Positions 1-9,848 of a stretch of 64,000 bases of DNA are shown here, one piece after another. Position 1 is the stretch's first letter. Each line of letters opens with the position of its first letter. Where the stretch lies: assembly GCA_003210135.1 (NCBI GenBank), contig QCNK01000007.1, forward strand, positions 1 to 64,000, given 5' to 3'. Under the pieces are notes generated by a model. That model searched no databases, was not told the DNA's origin, and worked only from the letters and a program-made list of their open reading frames with translations. The stretch is from Prochlorococcus sp. AG-424-P23 (GTDB lineage Bacteria > Cyanobacteriota > Cyanobacteriia > PCC-6307 > Cyanobiaceae). The translations under genes and the position numbers were made by a program.

Positions 1-90
1 AATTTTAACTATCCAATATTAGTAAAAATTTGAAAGTATGGCTATAGAATTTTGTTAATATCCATGTCTGAAATGTGGTTTTGGTATTAT

Positions 91-729
91 TTAATCTTTA
101 GTCGCAATTAAACAATAAAATGGGTCTTTATTTAGAAAATTAAAAAAACTAAGGGAGGAATCATTAAATTTTTTAATAATTTTTGGTTCATTAAATCCGT
201 TTGTGATTAATACTTTTCTTACATATTTGACTCTTTCTTCCTCAGTAGAGGTAGTCCATATATTAGGAGCCTTATGCCAAAATGCTCTATTTGAAAAAGC
301 TATTATAAACTTGCCCTGACTACTCAAAATTCTTGCAATTTCTCTAGTTAAATTTTCTGGATATTGTAAATATTGCCAAGCTGCGACCATTAAACAATAA
401 TTAACACTTTCATTATCAAGGGGAATTTCTTGATTTAAATTGAAATTTTGTATCCAATAGGTATCAAAAATTTTGTTCTTCTCAAGTTCTTGTTTATTTA
501 ATCCATGGCCAATAACTTTTTTATATTTTTTCTCTTCAGGTAAATAACTATCCCAACTGGACATTAAATCGAGGACAGTCGAATAATCTGAAATTTCTTT
601 TTTATAAACATTTGAAAGGTAATGCCTGAAGTTTGAATCTAAATGATATACAAATTTTGGCTTTGAATAAAATTCTTCATCATTGCTCTCGTCAAGTTTT
701 TTCCTTTGATAATTATTTAAAACTTCCAA
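91..729 (-). CDS. SAM-dependent methyltransferase-like protein (type 11)
   Basis: ORF; VLDLMSSWDSYLPEE motif I-like and later LSSQGKFIIAFSNRAFW typical of class I methyltransferases. Confidence 0.6.
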   Translation of the reverse strand: MEVLNNYQRKKLDESNDEEFYSKPKFVYHLDSNFRHYLSNVYKKEISDYSTVLDLMSSWDSYLPEEKKYKKVIGHGLNKQELEKNKIFDTYWIQNFNLNQEIPLDNESVNYCLMVAAWQYLQYPENLTREIARILSSQGKFIIAFSNRAFWHKAPNIWTTSTEEERVKYVRKVLITNGFNEPKIIKKFNDSSLSFFNFLNKDPFYCLIATKD

Positions 730-882
730 AACGATAATTAGTTAGTCTTCATTTAAATTTAGTGAACTGATATTAATATTGTGTTTTTAAATGTATTTTG
801 CATTTAATTAATTAAAGATTTTTAAAAAACCTAGACATCTATTCAAAAAAAGTTAAATTATTAATTAATAATTTAGTTGAAA

Positions 883-1053
883 ATGATTGAATTCAAAAGG
901 AGCAAAAAAAGTAGATCTAAAAATGCCCTTTTCAATCCATATAAAAATGGAATAAGTGAATATGATATGGCATATCTTTCATCAAGAATAGTTAAAAGAA
1001 ATAAGACTTTTACCCTACAAAATAATTTACAAAAAGATAATTTAGCTGCATAA
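883..1053 (+). CDS. small conserved-type protein, 56 aa
   Basis: Complete ATG-to-TAA frame (MIEFKRSKKSRSKNALFNPYKNG...DNLAA) directly upstream of the MIF-like gene; not in ORF track. Confidence 0.5.
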   Translation: MIEFKRSKKSRSKNALFNPYKNGISEYDMAYLSSRIVKRNKTFTLQNNLQKDNLAA

Positions 1054-1055
1054 AT

Positions 1056-1397
1056 ATGCCTTACATTAATGTTTCTACATCAGCAAAAATAAAGGATAAG
1101 AAAAAATTACTTGAAGAAATCTCAGTATTAGTTTCGTCTTTAACAAATAAATCAAAAAAATTTGTTATGGCTAAATTAGATGATAATTCTGAAATTTATT
1201 TCAATGATGCAAGCCCTTGTTGCTTTTTGGAGATTAAGTCAATAGGATCTTTAAATCCTTCAGAAATGGCAAAGCCAATATCTAATTTTGTTTATGAGAA
1301 AATTGGAATCCCAATAGATAAGATTTATATTTCTTTCGAGGATGTGCCTGCTTCAATGTGGGCTTGGAATGGAAGAACCTTTGGTCAAAAATTATAA
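1056..1397 (+). CDS. MIF/tautomerase superfamily protein
   Basis: PYINVSTSAKI start with catalytic Pro after Met, C-terminal WAWNGRTFG typical of MIF homologues. Confidence 0.8.
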   Translation: MPYINVSTSAKIKDKKKLLEEISVLVSSLTNKSKKFVMAKLDDNSEIYFNDASPCCFLEIKSIGSLNPSEMAKPISNFVYEKIGIPIDKIYISFEDVPASMWAWNGRTFGQKL

Positions 1398-1414
1398 TTT
1401 TAAGTATTAATTAA

Positions 1415-1804
1415 ATGGAGATAAATAAGTTAGCCGATTTAAACAGTCTTAGAACTGCTCCTACTTTGAGTAAAGTTCAAATAAAAAAACTATTAGAAGA
1501 ACTAGAAACTAATATTTTTAATGCCGATTGGATAACAATAGGAATAATGGCGCCTTGTGATACTAAAGCTATTGAAGCATTACAATCAATTACTAAAAAA
1601 TATTCCTCAATTACATTTGTGAATTTAGACTCCCTTCATGCTGATGGGAGTGTTTTTTTAAAAGCCAATCAAAAAACTGGTAATGTTTTTATAAGATCCG
1701 AAAATGGTCTTGGTGAAGGAATTTTATTAACTTGTCAGTATGACCATGAATCTTATGAATCTAGTACTGTTGGACCATTTCCATTAGATATTTTTCATAA
1801 TTAA
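1415..1804 (+). CDS. DUF1824-like protein
   Basis: Cyanobacterial DUF1824-type sequence (ADWITIGIMAPC...EGILLTCQYDH). Confidence 0.55.
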   Translation: MEINKLADLNSLRTAPTLSKVQIKKLLEELETNIFNADWITIGIMAPCDTKAIEALQSITKKYSSITFVNLDSLHADGSVFLKANQKTGNVFIRSENGLGEGILLTCQYDHESYESSTVGPFPLDIFHN

Positions 1805-1970
1805 TTAATTAATTAATTAATTTATAAATTATGTGTTTATCCCTGATTTATTTTAATGATAACTTTTTACCAGACAATACTTTTCAGAATACAGAGTTGA
1901 AAAAATTTTTTGTTTTTAGCTTTGTTATTATATGTAATGGCATTTATCAAAATCCCTCACTTTTTAAAAT

Positions 1971-2843
1971 TTGATGTTTTTCCAGGATATAATTCAAAAT
2001 TTAAATAATTTTTGGTCCAAAGAAGGGTGTTTGATTATGCAGCCTTACGATACTGAAAAGGGTGCAGGCACAATGAATCCTCATACTTTTTTGAGGGCTA
2101 TTGGACCGGAACCTTGGTCGGTTGCATATGCCGAGCCATGCAGAAGACCAACTGATGGGCGGTTTGGAGATAATCCTAATAGGGCCCAACATTATTTTCA
2201 ATATCAAGTAATAATTAAACCTTCACTGGATGGAATTCAAGAAAAATATTTAGCATCTTTAGAATCTCTTGGAATTAATCCTAAAGATCACGATATAAGA
2301 TTTGTTGAGGATAATTGGGAGTCACCAACACTTGGTGCATGGGGAGTAGGTTGGGAAGTTTGGTTGGATGGAATGGAAGTTACTCAATTTACTTATTTTC
2401 AACAATGTGGGGGAATAGATTGTGATCCAATCCCAATTGAAATCACGTATGGATTAGAGAGAATTGCAATGTTTTTACAGGATAAGGAAAGTATTTGGGA
2501 CTTAAACTGGAACAAGAATTTGAAATATAGTGATATTTGGCTTCAATTTGAAAAAAACCAATGCGAATATAATTTTACTCAATCTAGTCCTGATAATTTA
2601 CGGAAATTATTTGAAATTTACCAAGATGAGGCAAATTCTTTAATAGAAAAGAAATTAACTTATCCTGCGCTTGATTTTGTTCTGAAATGTAGTCATACTT
2701 TTAATCTGCTCGATGCGAGGGGAGTTATTTCAGTTACAGATCGTGCCCAATATATTGAAAAGATTCGAAAATTAGCAAAAGAAGTTGCATCCTCATGGAT
2801 AGAGGAAAGAGAATTTCTTAAGTACCCATTAATAAAAAAATAA
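1971..2843 (+). CDS. glyQ: glycyl-tRNA synthetase alpha subunit
   Basis: [46 protein letters not shown] highly characteristic. Confidence 0.97.
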   Translation: MMFFQDIIQNLNNFWSKEGCLIMQPYDTEKGAGTMNPHTFLRAIGPEPWSVAYAEPCRRPTDGRFGDNPNRAQHYFQYQVIIKPSLDGIQEKYLASLESLGINPKDHDIRFVEDNWESPTLGAWGVGWEVWLDGMEVTQFTYFQQCGGIDCDPIPIEITYGLERIAMFLQDKESIWDLNWNKNLKYSDIWLQFEKNQCEYNFTQSSPDNLRKLFEIYQDEANSLIEKKLTYPALDFVLKCSHTFNLLDARGVISVTDRAQYIEKIRKLAKEVASSWIEEREFLKYPLIKK

Positions 2844-2983
2844 TCTGGATAATCTCTACTTCGAAGACTTGATTGTATAAAAAGTTACTTCGACTTAGAA
2901 CTTTTAATTCTTTGCTTTTTTGTAGCTCTCGATACAGTAAAGAGGAACCCCTTTAATTAAGGGTAATTTCCGTGTGAGGCAAA

Positions 2984-4291
2984 ATGAAACTCTTCCAAAA
3001 AATTTTGGTAGCAGGAGCATCCGTGAGCTTATTAGCTCCAATTGCTGCTCAAGCTTCCGATGTAATGAATTTAAATCCTTCGACACTAGATAGTAATAGT
3101 TTTACTAACAATCATGTTGAAGATATTGCAAACCTCAAGTCTCTTGTTAAAGAACTTCAGTCTAAGATTGAGGAACTTGATGGTCTTCAGCTAAATCAAA
3201 GTGAATTTGAAGCTGGATCTTTCTCTACCACAACATCGATGGATGGTAAAGCTACCATGTGGGTTGGAGGTATAGATGGCATCTCTGATATTGATGATGA
3301 TGAGGATAATGATCTTTCTGATGAACCCTCTGATGGAGTTCAGACAGGTTATACCTATACAATGAACTTGAATACAAGTTTTTCGGGTGATGATAATCTA
3401 TATGTTCGTTTAAAAGGCGGCAATAATGGTGGTGCTTGGTCATCTAAGCCCGCTGGTTATCATATCTCTACTAAAGACACTGATCATGCGATGAATATCG
3501 ATAAGATCTGGTATACATTCCCTATTGGTGAAAGTATCACTGCTTTCGTAGGTCCTATGATTGAGAACTACTACATGTACGTGACTCCATCTATTTATAA
3601 GCCGGGAGCCTTAAAAGCCTTTAAATTAGGTGGAAATAGTAACTTTGGAGCTAGTACTGACGTTGGCTTTGGATTCAAATATGAAGCTGACAACGGTTTT
3701 GCTATAGCCTCAAACGTAGTTGATAAAAACGCCGACGATAACGGGTTTTTCCAAAACAATTCAGTTAGTAAATGGGATACCCAATTTGCATATACCAAGG
3801 ATAGATATCACTTATCTTTAACTCTTTCAAATGCTCAGGGCTGGACATCTCAGTTATATAATGCAACAGCATTAGGTGAGAATACCGCTACAGATTCTAT
3901 GGGATATGCCGCAAGAGCATATTGGATGCCAGATGAGTCTGGTACAGCAGTTCCTGAAATTTCTGTTGGATACGATGTAAAGGTTTGGGATGATGCTGCT
4001 GTTGGAGATGTCGATGAGGCAGCAAGCTGGATGATTGGTTTAACTTGGAAAGATATTATGCGTGCAGAGGACAGGATTGGAATTGCACTTTCTCAACCGC
4101 TAAAGGCTACTTCTGTTGCTGGTGGAGGAGACACTGGCGAAGTTGATGATCCACTTTTGTGGGAAGCATATTATTCATTTAAATACAATGATTACATGAC
4201 AATTACACCCGCAGTCTTCGGGGGTCGTGATGCCTTCCAACAAGATGATGATACTTTTGGAGGAGTTGTAACAACAACCTTCAAGTTCTAG
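2984..4291 (+). CDS. cyanobacterial outer-membrane porin (SomA/iron-uptake porin family)
   Basis: Signal peptide, SLH-like coiled start, beta-rich repeats, C-terminal aromatic TTTFKF. Confidence 0.8.
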   Translation: MKLFQKILVAGASVSLLAPIAAQASDVMNLNPSTLDSNSFTNNHVEDIANLKSLVKELQSKIEELDGLQLNQSEFEAGSFSTTTSMDGKATMWVGGIDGISDIDDDEDNDLSDEPSDGVQTGYTYTMNLNTSFSGDDNLYVRLKGGNNGGAWSSKPAGYHISTKDTDHAMNIDKIWYTFPIGESITAFVGPMIENYYMYVTPSIYKPGALKAFKLGGNSNFGASTDVGFGFKYEADNGFAIASNVVDKNADDNGFFQNNSVSKWDTQFAYTKDRYHLSLTLSNAQGWTSQLYNATALGENTATDSMGYAARAYWMPDESGTAVPEISVGYDVKVWDDAAVGDVDEAASWMIGLTWKDIMRAEDRIGIALSQPLKATSVAGGGDTGEVDDPLLWEAYYSFKYNDYMTITPAVFGGRDAFQQDDDTFGGVVTTTFKF

Positions 4292-4328
4292 GATCACTTC
4301 TAAGTAAAAACTTAAGACAAATTAAAAA

Positions 4329-4352
4329 ACACCCTAACGGGTGTTTTTTTTT
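4329..4352 (+). terminator. Rho-independent terminator after porin
   Basis: ACACCC taac GGGTGT followed by T-run. Confidence 0.85.
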
Positions 4353-4371
4353 AATTATTTTTTTGGTTAAC

Positions 4372-4599
4372 TTACCAACAATTTTCCCCTTCCCCAATAG
4401 GTATGCAAACATCTGATTTTTTCGCCTTATCTGCAATCTCTTGAGCTTTATCATCTAATATGAAATCTGCATTGATGTCCATGTCTGTATTCCATTCTTT
4501 AAGACCACCAATGTCATTTTCCCCACTATTAACTGATGATGATATCGATAATGCGCTTGTAGCCGCAATGAATAATGCTATCGAACTTTTTTTTGGCAT
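4372..4599 (-). CDS. small exported hypothetical protein
   Basis: N-terminal signal peptide; C-terminal SDVCIPIGEGENCW. Confidence 0.5.
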   Translation of the reverse strand: MPKKSSIALFIAATSALSISSSVNSGENDIGGLKEWNTDMDINADFILDDKAQEIADKAKKSDVCIPIGEGENCW

Positions 4600-4671
4600 T
4601 TCTGATTTTTAACTCAAATTTATTTTAAATATTTTTTAAGCAATTTTCTATAGAGTGTATAAAATGATTCT

Positions 4672-5337
4672 TCAACTACCAAGTAGCCTAAGAAGATTCG
4701 AATAAGACTTGAAAATAAGATCCAATTCGTCTGACCTCCCGTTTTTAGCTAGCAAGCCTTTAGCACCTGCATCAAGATCAAATAAATATTCTCTTACTTC
4801 AACAGATTTTACATAACTTTCAATCCATCCTACGCATACTATTCTCTCTCCATTTTTAATCTTTTTGATTGAATGTAAGTAAGTACTTGGATAAATAATT
4901 ATTTCACCAGCATCCAATTTGAATTCTTTTTCTGAATTCATCTCTTCAATAATGAGCTCTCCCCCATCGTATTTATTTTTTTCACTTAAAGAAATGGTAA
5001 AAGATAAATCAGCTCTTCCTGATGACATAAATGGATTATCAATATGCCTCCCATATTGCATATTTTTTAATGACTTCGTAAACATTATTCCATGAATTAT
5101 TTTTGGTAAGGCAAAGCTTTTTATTAAAGGACTAGAAAGAATTTTCTTTCTGATTAAAAGAGATAGTTTTTTAGATATTTCCGATTCTCTATTTAGTTGC
5201 AAATTATTTTTAACTATTGAGGCATGACTTCCCGCTGTCTTTTTCCCGTCTTCCCAGAGAGTATTTTCTTTCTTTAAATTTTTAATTAATGCTTCAATTT
5301 CTTCTTGAATGAGAAGCTGGTTAGTTAAATAATTCAT
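4672..5337 (-). CDS. PKHD-type Fe(II)/2OG hydroxylase (PiuC/YbiX-like)
   Basis: GRHIDNPFMSSGRADLSFTISLSEKNKYDGGELII...YPSTYLHSI HxD...H fold. Confidence 0.85.
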   Translation of the reverse strand: MNYLTNQLLIQEEIEALIKNLKKENTLWEDGKKTAGSHASIVKNNLQLNRESEISKKLSLLIRKKILSSPLIKSFALPKIIHGIMFTKSLKNMQYGRHIDNPFMSSGRADLSFTISLSEKNKYDGGELIIEEMNSEKEFKLDAGEIIIYPSTYLHSIKKIKNGERIVCVGWIESYVKSVEVREYLFDLDAGAKGLLAKNGRSDELDLIFKSYSNLLRLLGS

Positions 5338-5430
5338 TTTGATTATAAAAATTGATACAAGGTGGTGTATAGAAAATATCTTTTAGGATTCTTGTGCTTT
5401 TAATATATATAAAGTAACCATAGATACTAT

Positions 5431-6463
5431 TTGAAAAAATTGCAAAACCTAAAAAAAATATTTTATTCAGCTTTGGCTTGTACCTTTTTATTTAATTTAA
5501 ATGCACCTGTAAATTCTACTGAAAAAGAAGTCAAAGTTTATTCAGGTAGACATTACAACACAGACAGAAGTGTTTTTAAAAAATTCGCAGAAGAAACTGG
5601 TATAAAAGTACGACTTATAGAGGCTGCTGGTATCTCTTTAATCGAAAGATTAAAGAGAGAAGGAGAAAATTCTCAAGCTGATCTAATTTTGCTTGTTGAC
5701 GCAGCAAGAATTACAAATGCTGCAAAATTAGGATTGCTTCAAAAAATTAACTCTATCACTTTAGAAAATGATGTTCCTGTTGGATTGAAAGATCCTAATA
5801 AGGAATGGTATGCATTAACTAGAAGAGTTAGAGTTATGGTCGCGAATCCAAAGGTGGTAGATGTAAGCAAGATTAATGATTACACTGATTTAGCTGACCC
5901 TTCTTTAAAAGGACAAGTATGTTTGAGGAATAGAAAAAGTCCCTATAATCAATCTTTGGTTGCTAATCAAATTATTAATAAAGGGGAAGAGGCCACAAAA
6001 AATTGGCTAAATGGAATGATTTCAAATGTATCACAACCATTTTTCCCAGGAGATATTTCTATTGTAAGAGCAGTATCTAAAAGAAAGTGTGGTGTCGGGA
6101 TCGTAAATCATTATTATGTTGCAAGAATGTTGGCTGGTGTAAATGGAAGAAGAGATGCATTATATGCAAAAAAAAACAACAGTCCTTACACCTAATCCTG
6201 CACATGTAAATATTAGTGCTGGTGGTGTAGCAAAATATGCCACAAATAAAAATGAAGCTATTGAGCTACTTGAATATTTGGCATCTCCAAAGGGAAGTAA
6301 AGGACTTGCTGCACCAACGTTTGAACATCCATTAAAAGAGGTTAATCAAAATCCAATTGTCAAGGAATTTGGAGAATTTGTTCCTGATAAGGTAACTGTA
6401 GAGGACTTGGGGGTAAATAATTCTATTGCAATAAAATTGATGAAAGATGCAGGTTGGGATTAA
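5431..6463 (+). pseudogene. iron(III) ABC transporter substrate-binding protein (FutA/IdiA family), interrupted by a frameshift at an A9 tract (6168-6176)
   Basis: Two overlapping ORFs (5431-6195 and 6143-6463) together give a full-length Fe-binding protein; removing one A restores ...LYAKKTTVLTPNPAHVNISAGG... Confidence 0.85.
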
Positions 6464-6525
6464 CAATTAAGATAATTAAAAAGATTATATTTTATATTCA
6501 ATTATGTTCATAATTATATGAAAGC

Positions 6526-6610
6526 GGAGAGGTGGCTGAGTGGTCGAAAGCGAACGACTCGAAATCGTTTAATAGGAAACTATTCGTGGGTTCGAATCCC
6601 ACCCTCTCCG
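6526..6610 (+). tRNA. tRNA-Ser (CGA anticodon)
   Basis: GGAGAGG/CCTCTCC acceptor stem, anticodon loop CTCGAAA, long variable arm, GGTTCGAATCC T-arm. Confidence 0.95.
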
Positions 6611-6690
6611 TTTCTATCTATTTATGATTGCTGCATTTTATTTTTTCATAGATAATAAATAAGATATAAATCTTTTAATAGATTTAATTT

Positions 6691-7302
6691 ATGAGAAATT
6701 TTTTATCTATTAAAAAAAGAATATTCAATCAACATGAATCTGGATTTTCCCTGGTAGAAAGTATTTTTGTTCTTACAATTTCAAGTATTCTTTTTGTAAT
6801 AGCATTACCAAAACTTGAAATTCCAGTAAGAAAATCGATTGATGGGATTAGAAATTACTCTAAGGCTGGTTTTAATTCTTTAAAAAGTTCCCTAGATGTC
6901 TCAAAAGAATTTATGTTAATACAAGAAAGATTAAACATCAGATCATATCTTTATGCAGCTAAAAATATTTATATTTCTGATTCAATTTATCCAAAAACAG
7001 TAGGAGATTTGCAAAGATTTACAAAGGTATCAGGATGTTATTTAACGCAAAAACAAACTAGAAATAATCATCTTAGAAATTGCATGAAATTAGGCAATAA
7101 TTCAACTGCTACTATTTGGGAATCTAAAAATCGCCACTACTGGCTAACGATGTACAGCGAGGATTTGATTTTCAACGTACAATCAATTCCTTTTAGTGAT
7201 GATGGAGAAGGTGTCTTAGGTTGTTTTAATAGCAAAACAGGTAGCATAGTTACTAAAATATTTAAGAAAGATAAGTTAAACATAAAAACATTAAGATGTT
7301 GA
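6691..7302 (+). CDS. type IV pilin-like protein
   Basis: Prepilin motif GFSLVESIFVLTISSILFVIALP; C-terminal GVLGCFNSKTG...LRC. Confidence 0.8.
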   Translation: MRNFLSIKKRIFNQHESGFSLVESIFVLTISSILFVIALPKLEIPVRKSIDGIRNYSKAGFNSLKSSLDVSKEFMLIQERLNIRSYLYAAKNIYISDSIYPKTVGDLQRFTKVSGCYLTQKQTRNNHLRNCMKLGNNSTATIWESKNRHYWLTMYSEDLIFNVQSIPFSDDGEGVLGCFNSKTGSIVTKIFKKDKLNIKTLRC

Positions 7303-7331
7303 GTTTTATACAAAAACAATTTTTAAATTAG

Positions 7332-7583
7332 CTAGGTTTCCCAAAATGGGTCTGTAGTCAAAGAAACCTTTAGACTACACTCTTTACTATTTTTGATTTC
7401 ACTGATACAGGCCCTTATTGTTTCACCGTTTACATCGATTTCACAGGCTCCACAACTGCCTGTAAGACAGCCAGTCGGAATTTCCAAACCTGCTTTATCA
7501 GCAGAAGAGAACCAATCATCTCCTTCTGAAACAAATGTCTCAATATTATTTGGCCATAAGACTTTTATGTTTTTCCCTTTCAA
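7332..7583 (-). CDS. 2Fe-2S ferredoxin
   Basis: PTGCLTGSCGACEIDVNG cluster motif. Confidence 0.9.
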   Translation of the reverse strand: MKGKNIKVLWPNNIETFVSEGDDWFSSADKAGLEIPTGCLTGSCGACEIDVNGETIRACISEIKNSKECSLKVSLTTDPFWET

Positions 7584-9109
7584 TCTAAAAATGATGTGAG
7601 ATTCAAGTGTTTATTAAATTCATTAGCAAGATTATCAAGGATTGATTCTCTTTTATTTTTATAAGATATTGATTTTTTAATTATTATTGGTAGATTTTTA
7701 CTCTTTCTTATTAAATTTATATATTGATCTCTCCAATCATCATTTTCAAAGATCCCATGAATGTATGTGCCTGCAATTGTTCCACCTTCTTTATTTTCTT
7801 TGTACCAGCCAAGATTTAAGTCTTTGAAGATGGGGTTAATTTTTAATGAGTTTTGATTATTATTCAATTCTGTCTGGCCATTATGAATTTCAAAACCATT
7901 AATTTTAGATTGGCATGGCCAAAAAGATTCCGAGTTGATTTGACGCGTCAATTTTTTTTCAAGGAAAGTGGTTTTTAATGGTAGTAATCCAATCCCTTTA
8001 GTTTTTTGTTCAGAATAATTTTTGGAACCCTCTTTGAAATAAGGATCTTCTAGTGTTGTCCCTAACATTTGTAAGCCTCCACAGATTCCAAAAATATTGC
8101 CTTTGTTATTTGAATATTCCCTTATATCCTGAGATAAGCCAGTATTTTCAAGAAATATTTGATCTTTAATCGTTTGTTTACTACCCGGCAGAATAATGAA
8201 GTCATACTTACTCAAATTCTGTGACTCTCTAATCCATTCAATTAATATTGTTTCTTCATTTTCTAATGGATCAAAATCTGAGAAGTTACTTATAGATGGT
8301 AATTTTATAATCCCAACTATGATCTCAGGATTTGTGACAGTGATTTTTTTTTCTAACAAATCTAAAGAATCCTCTGGAGGAAATGAATCATTTAACCATG
8401 GAATAATCCCAATAACAGGAATTTGAGTTTTATTCTCTATCCATTTCTTCCCTTCTTCAAATAATGAAAGGTCTCCTCTGAATCGATTAATAATAATTCC
8501 CTTAATAAGTTTCTTTTCTTCAGGCTTCAATAATTCAAGAGTGCCAATTATTTGTGCAAATACACCTCCTCTTTCTATATCAGTAACTAATATGCAATTT
8601 GCATTTAAATATTTTGCAACTCTTAAATTAGTAAGGTCTCTATGAATTAAATTCATTTCTACGGGACTGCCAGCACCTTCAATAATTAATCGACAATTAG
8701 GAGTTCGTTTATAAATAGACTTTAAACTTTTTTTAATTACTTCCCAGCCAGGAAAAAACCAATCTTTATAGTAATTTTTTGCGGTTGTGGTTCCTATGCT
8801 TTTTCCAAGGTGAATGACCTCGCTTGTTGAATTTCCTTGTGGTTTTAATAAAATAGGATTCATTTCTGAAGAAGGATTTATACCGCAAGCAAAAGCTTGA
8901 AGTGCTTGTGAATATGCCATCTCTCCTCCATCCCAATCAACCCAAGCGTTGTTACTCATATTTTGACCTTTATAAGGAATTGGTTCTTCTCCATAATTTT
9001 TTAGAATCCTGCAAATAGCTGTAACTGTTAATGATTTTCCTGCTCCACTGGAACTACCTAAGACCATTATTGGTTTCTTAATTGGTTGAAACTTTTCTTC
9101 CAAATCCAT
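7580..9109 (-). CDS. cobQ: cobyric acid synthase
   Basis: MVLGSSSGAGKSLTVTAICRIL, PFKGQNMSNNAW-like motif, triad GAT domain FGICGGLQMLG. Confidence 0.95.
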   Translation of the reverse strand: MDLEEKFQPIKKPIMVLGSSSGAGKSLTVTAICRILKNYGEEPIPYKGQNMSNNAWVDWDGGEMAYSQALQAFACGINPSSEMNPILLKPQGNSTSEVIHLGKSIGTTTAKNYYKDWFFPGWEVIKKSLKSIYKRTPNCRLIIEGAGSPVEMNLIHRDLTNLRVAKYLNANCILVTDIERGGVFAQIIGTLELLKPEEKKLIKGIIINRFRGDLSLFEEGKKWIENKTQIPVIGIIPWLNDSFPPEDSLDLLEKKITVTNPEIIVGIIKLPSISNFSDFDPLENEETILIEWIRESQNLSKYDFIILPGSKQTIKDQIFLENTGLSQDIREYSNNKGNIFGICGGLQMLGTTLEDPYFKEGSKNYSEQKTKGIGLLPLKTTFLEKKLTRQINSESFWPCQSKINGFEIHNGQTELNNNQNSLKINPIFKDLNLGWYKENKEGGTIAGTYIHGIFENDDWRDQYINLIRKSKNLPIIIKKSISYKNKRESILDNLANEFNKHLNLTSFLD

Positions 9110-9175
9110 TAGTAAATTAAATATAGTTTGAAATTTATTATTTAGAAAATTGAATTATAATTTAGTAAAAATTTT

Positions 9176-9796
9176 GTGTTAATTCTAGCCTCTGCTTCTC
9201 AATCTAGAAAGCAATTACTTGAAAATTGTCAAATTGAATTTATTCAAATCGCAAGTAACTTTGATGAAAATTCAATAAAAGAAAAGAACATATATAATTT
9301 AGCTTTGGAATTATCTTTTCAAAAGGCAAATAGTTTATCTGAAAACATTCAAGAAATATCATTTCCCGAAAAATTAAATTTTGGTCTATTGCAAATTCTT
9401 GGATGTGATTCAATTTTTGAATTTAAAGGTGAAGCTTACGGAAAACCATCTCATAAAGAAGAGGCATTTACTAGATGGAAAAAAATGTCTGGAGAATATG
9501 GTGTTTTACATACTGGACATACTCTAATAATTGGAAATCTTGATTCATCATCAAATAAGTTTAAAATAAATGAAACAATTAAGAAAACGGTAAGTTCAAG
9601 AGTTTATTTTTCTAATCTGGAAGATTGGGAAATCAAAAGTTATATAGATACAAACGAACCTTTATATTGCGCCGGAGGATTTGCCTTGGAAGGTATAGGC
9701 GGTAAATATATAGAAAAAATAGAAGGTTGTTTCAGTAATGTAATGGGTTTAAGTTTGCCATGGCTCAGAAAAAATTTATATAAACAAGAAAATTGA
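9176..9796 (+). CDS. Maf-family nucleotide pyrophosphatase
   Basis: [15 protein letters not shown] start and [29 protein letters not shown]. Confidence 0.92.
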   Translation: MLILASASQSRKQLLENCQIEFIQIASNFDENSIKEKNIYNLALELSFQKANSLSENIQEISFPEKLNFGLLQILGCDSIFEFKGEAYGKPSHKEEAFTRWKKMSGEYGVLHTGHTLIIGNLDSSSNKFKINETIKKTVSSRVYFSNLEDWEIKSYIDTNEPLYCAGGFALEGIGGKYIEKIEGCFSNVMGLSLPWLRKNLYKQEN

Positions 9797-9806
9797 GCAA
9801 AAAAAA

Positions 9807-9832
9807 CCCTATCAAAAGATAGGGCTTTTTTT
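9807..9832. terminator. terminator between convergent maf and psbC
   Basis: CCCTATC aaaa GATAGGG with A-run upstream and T-run downstream. Confidence 0.85.
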
Positions 9833-9848
9833 GAAGTGAGATAGAAAA

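Noticed and set aside
1799-1823. AATT tetranucleotide run
   Set aside because: Short low-complexity run expected in an AT-rich intergenic region.
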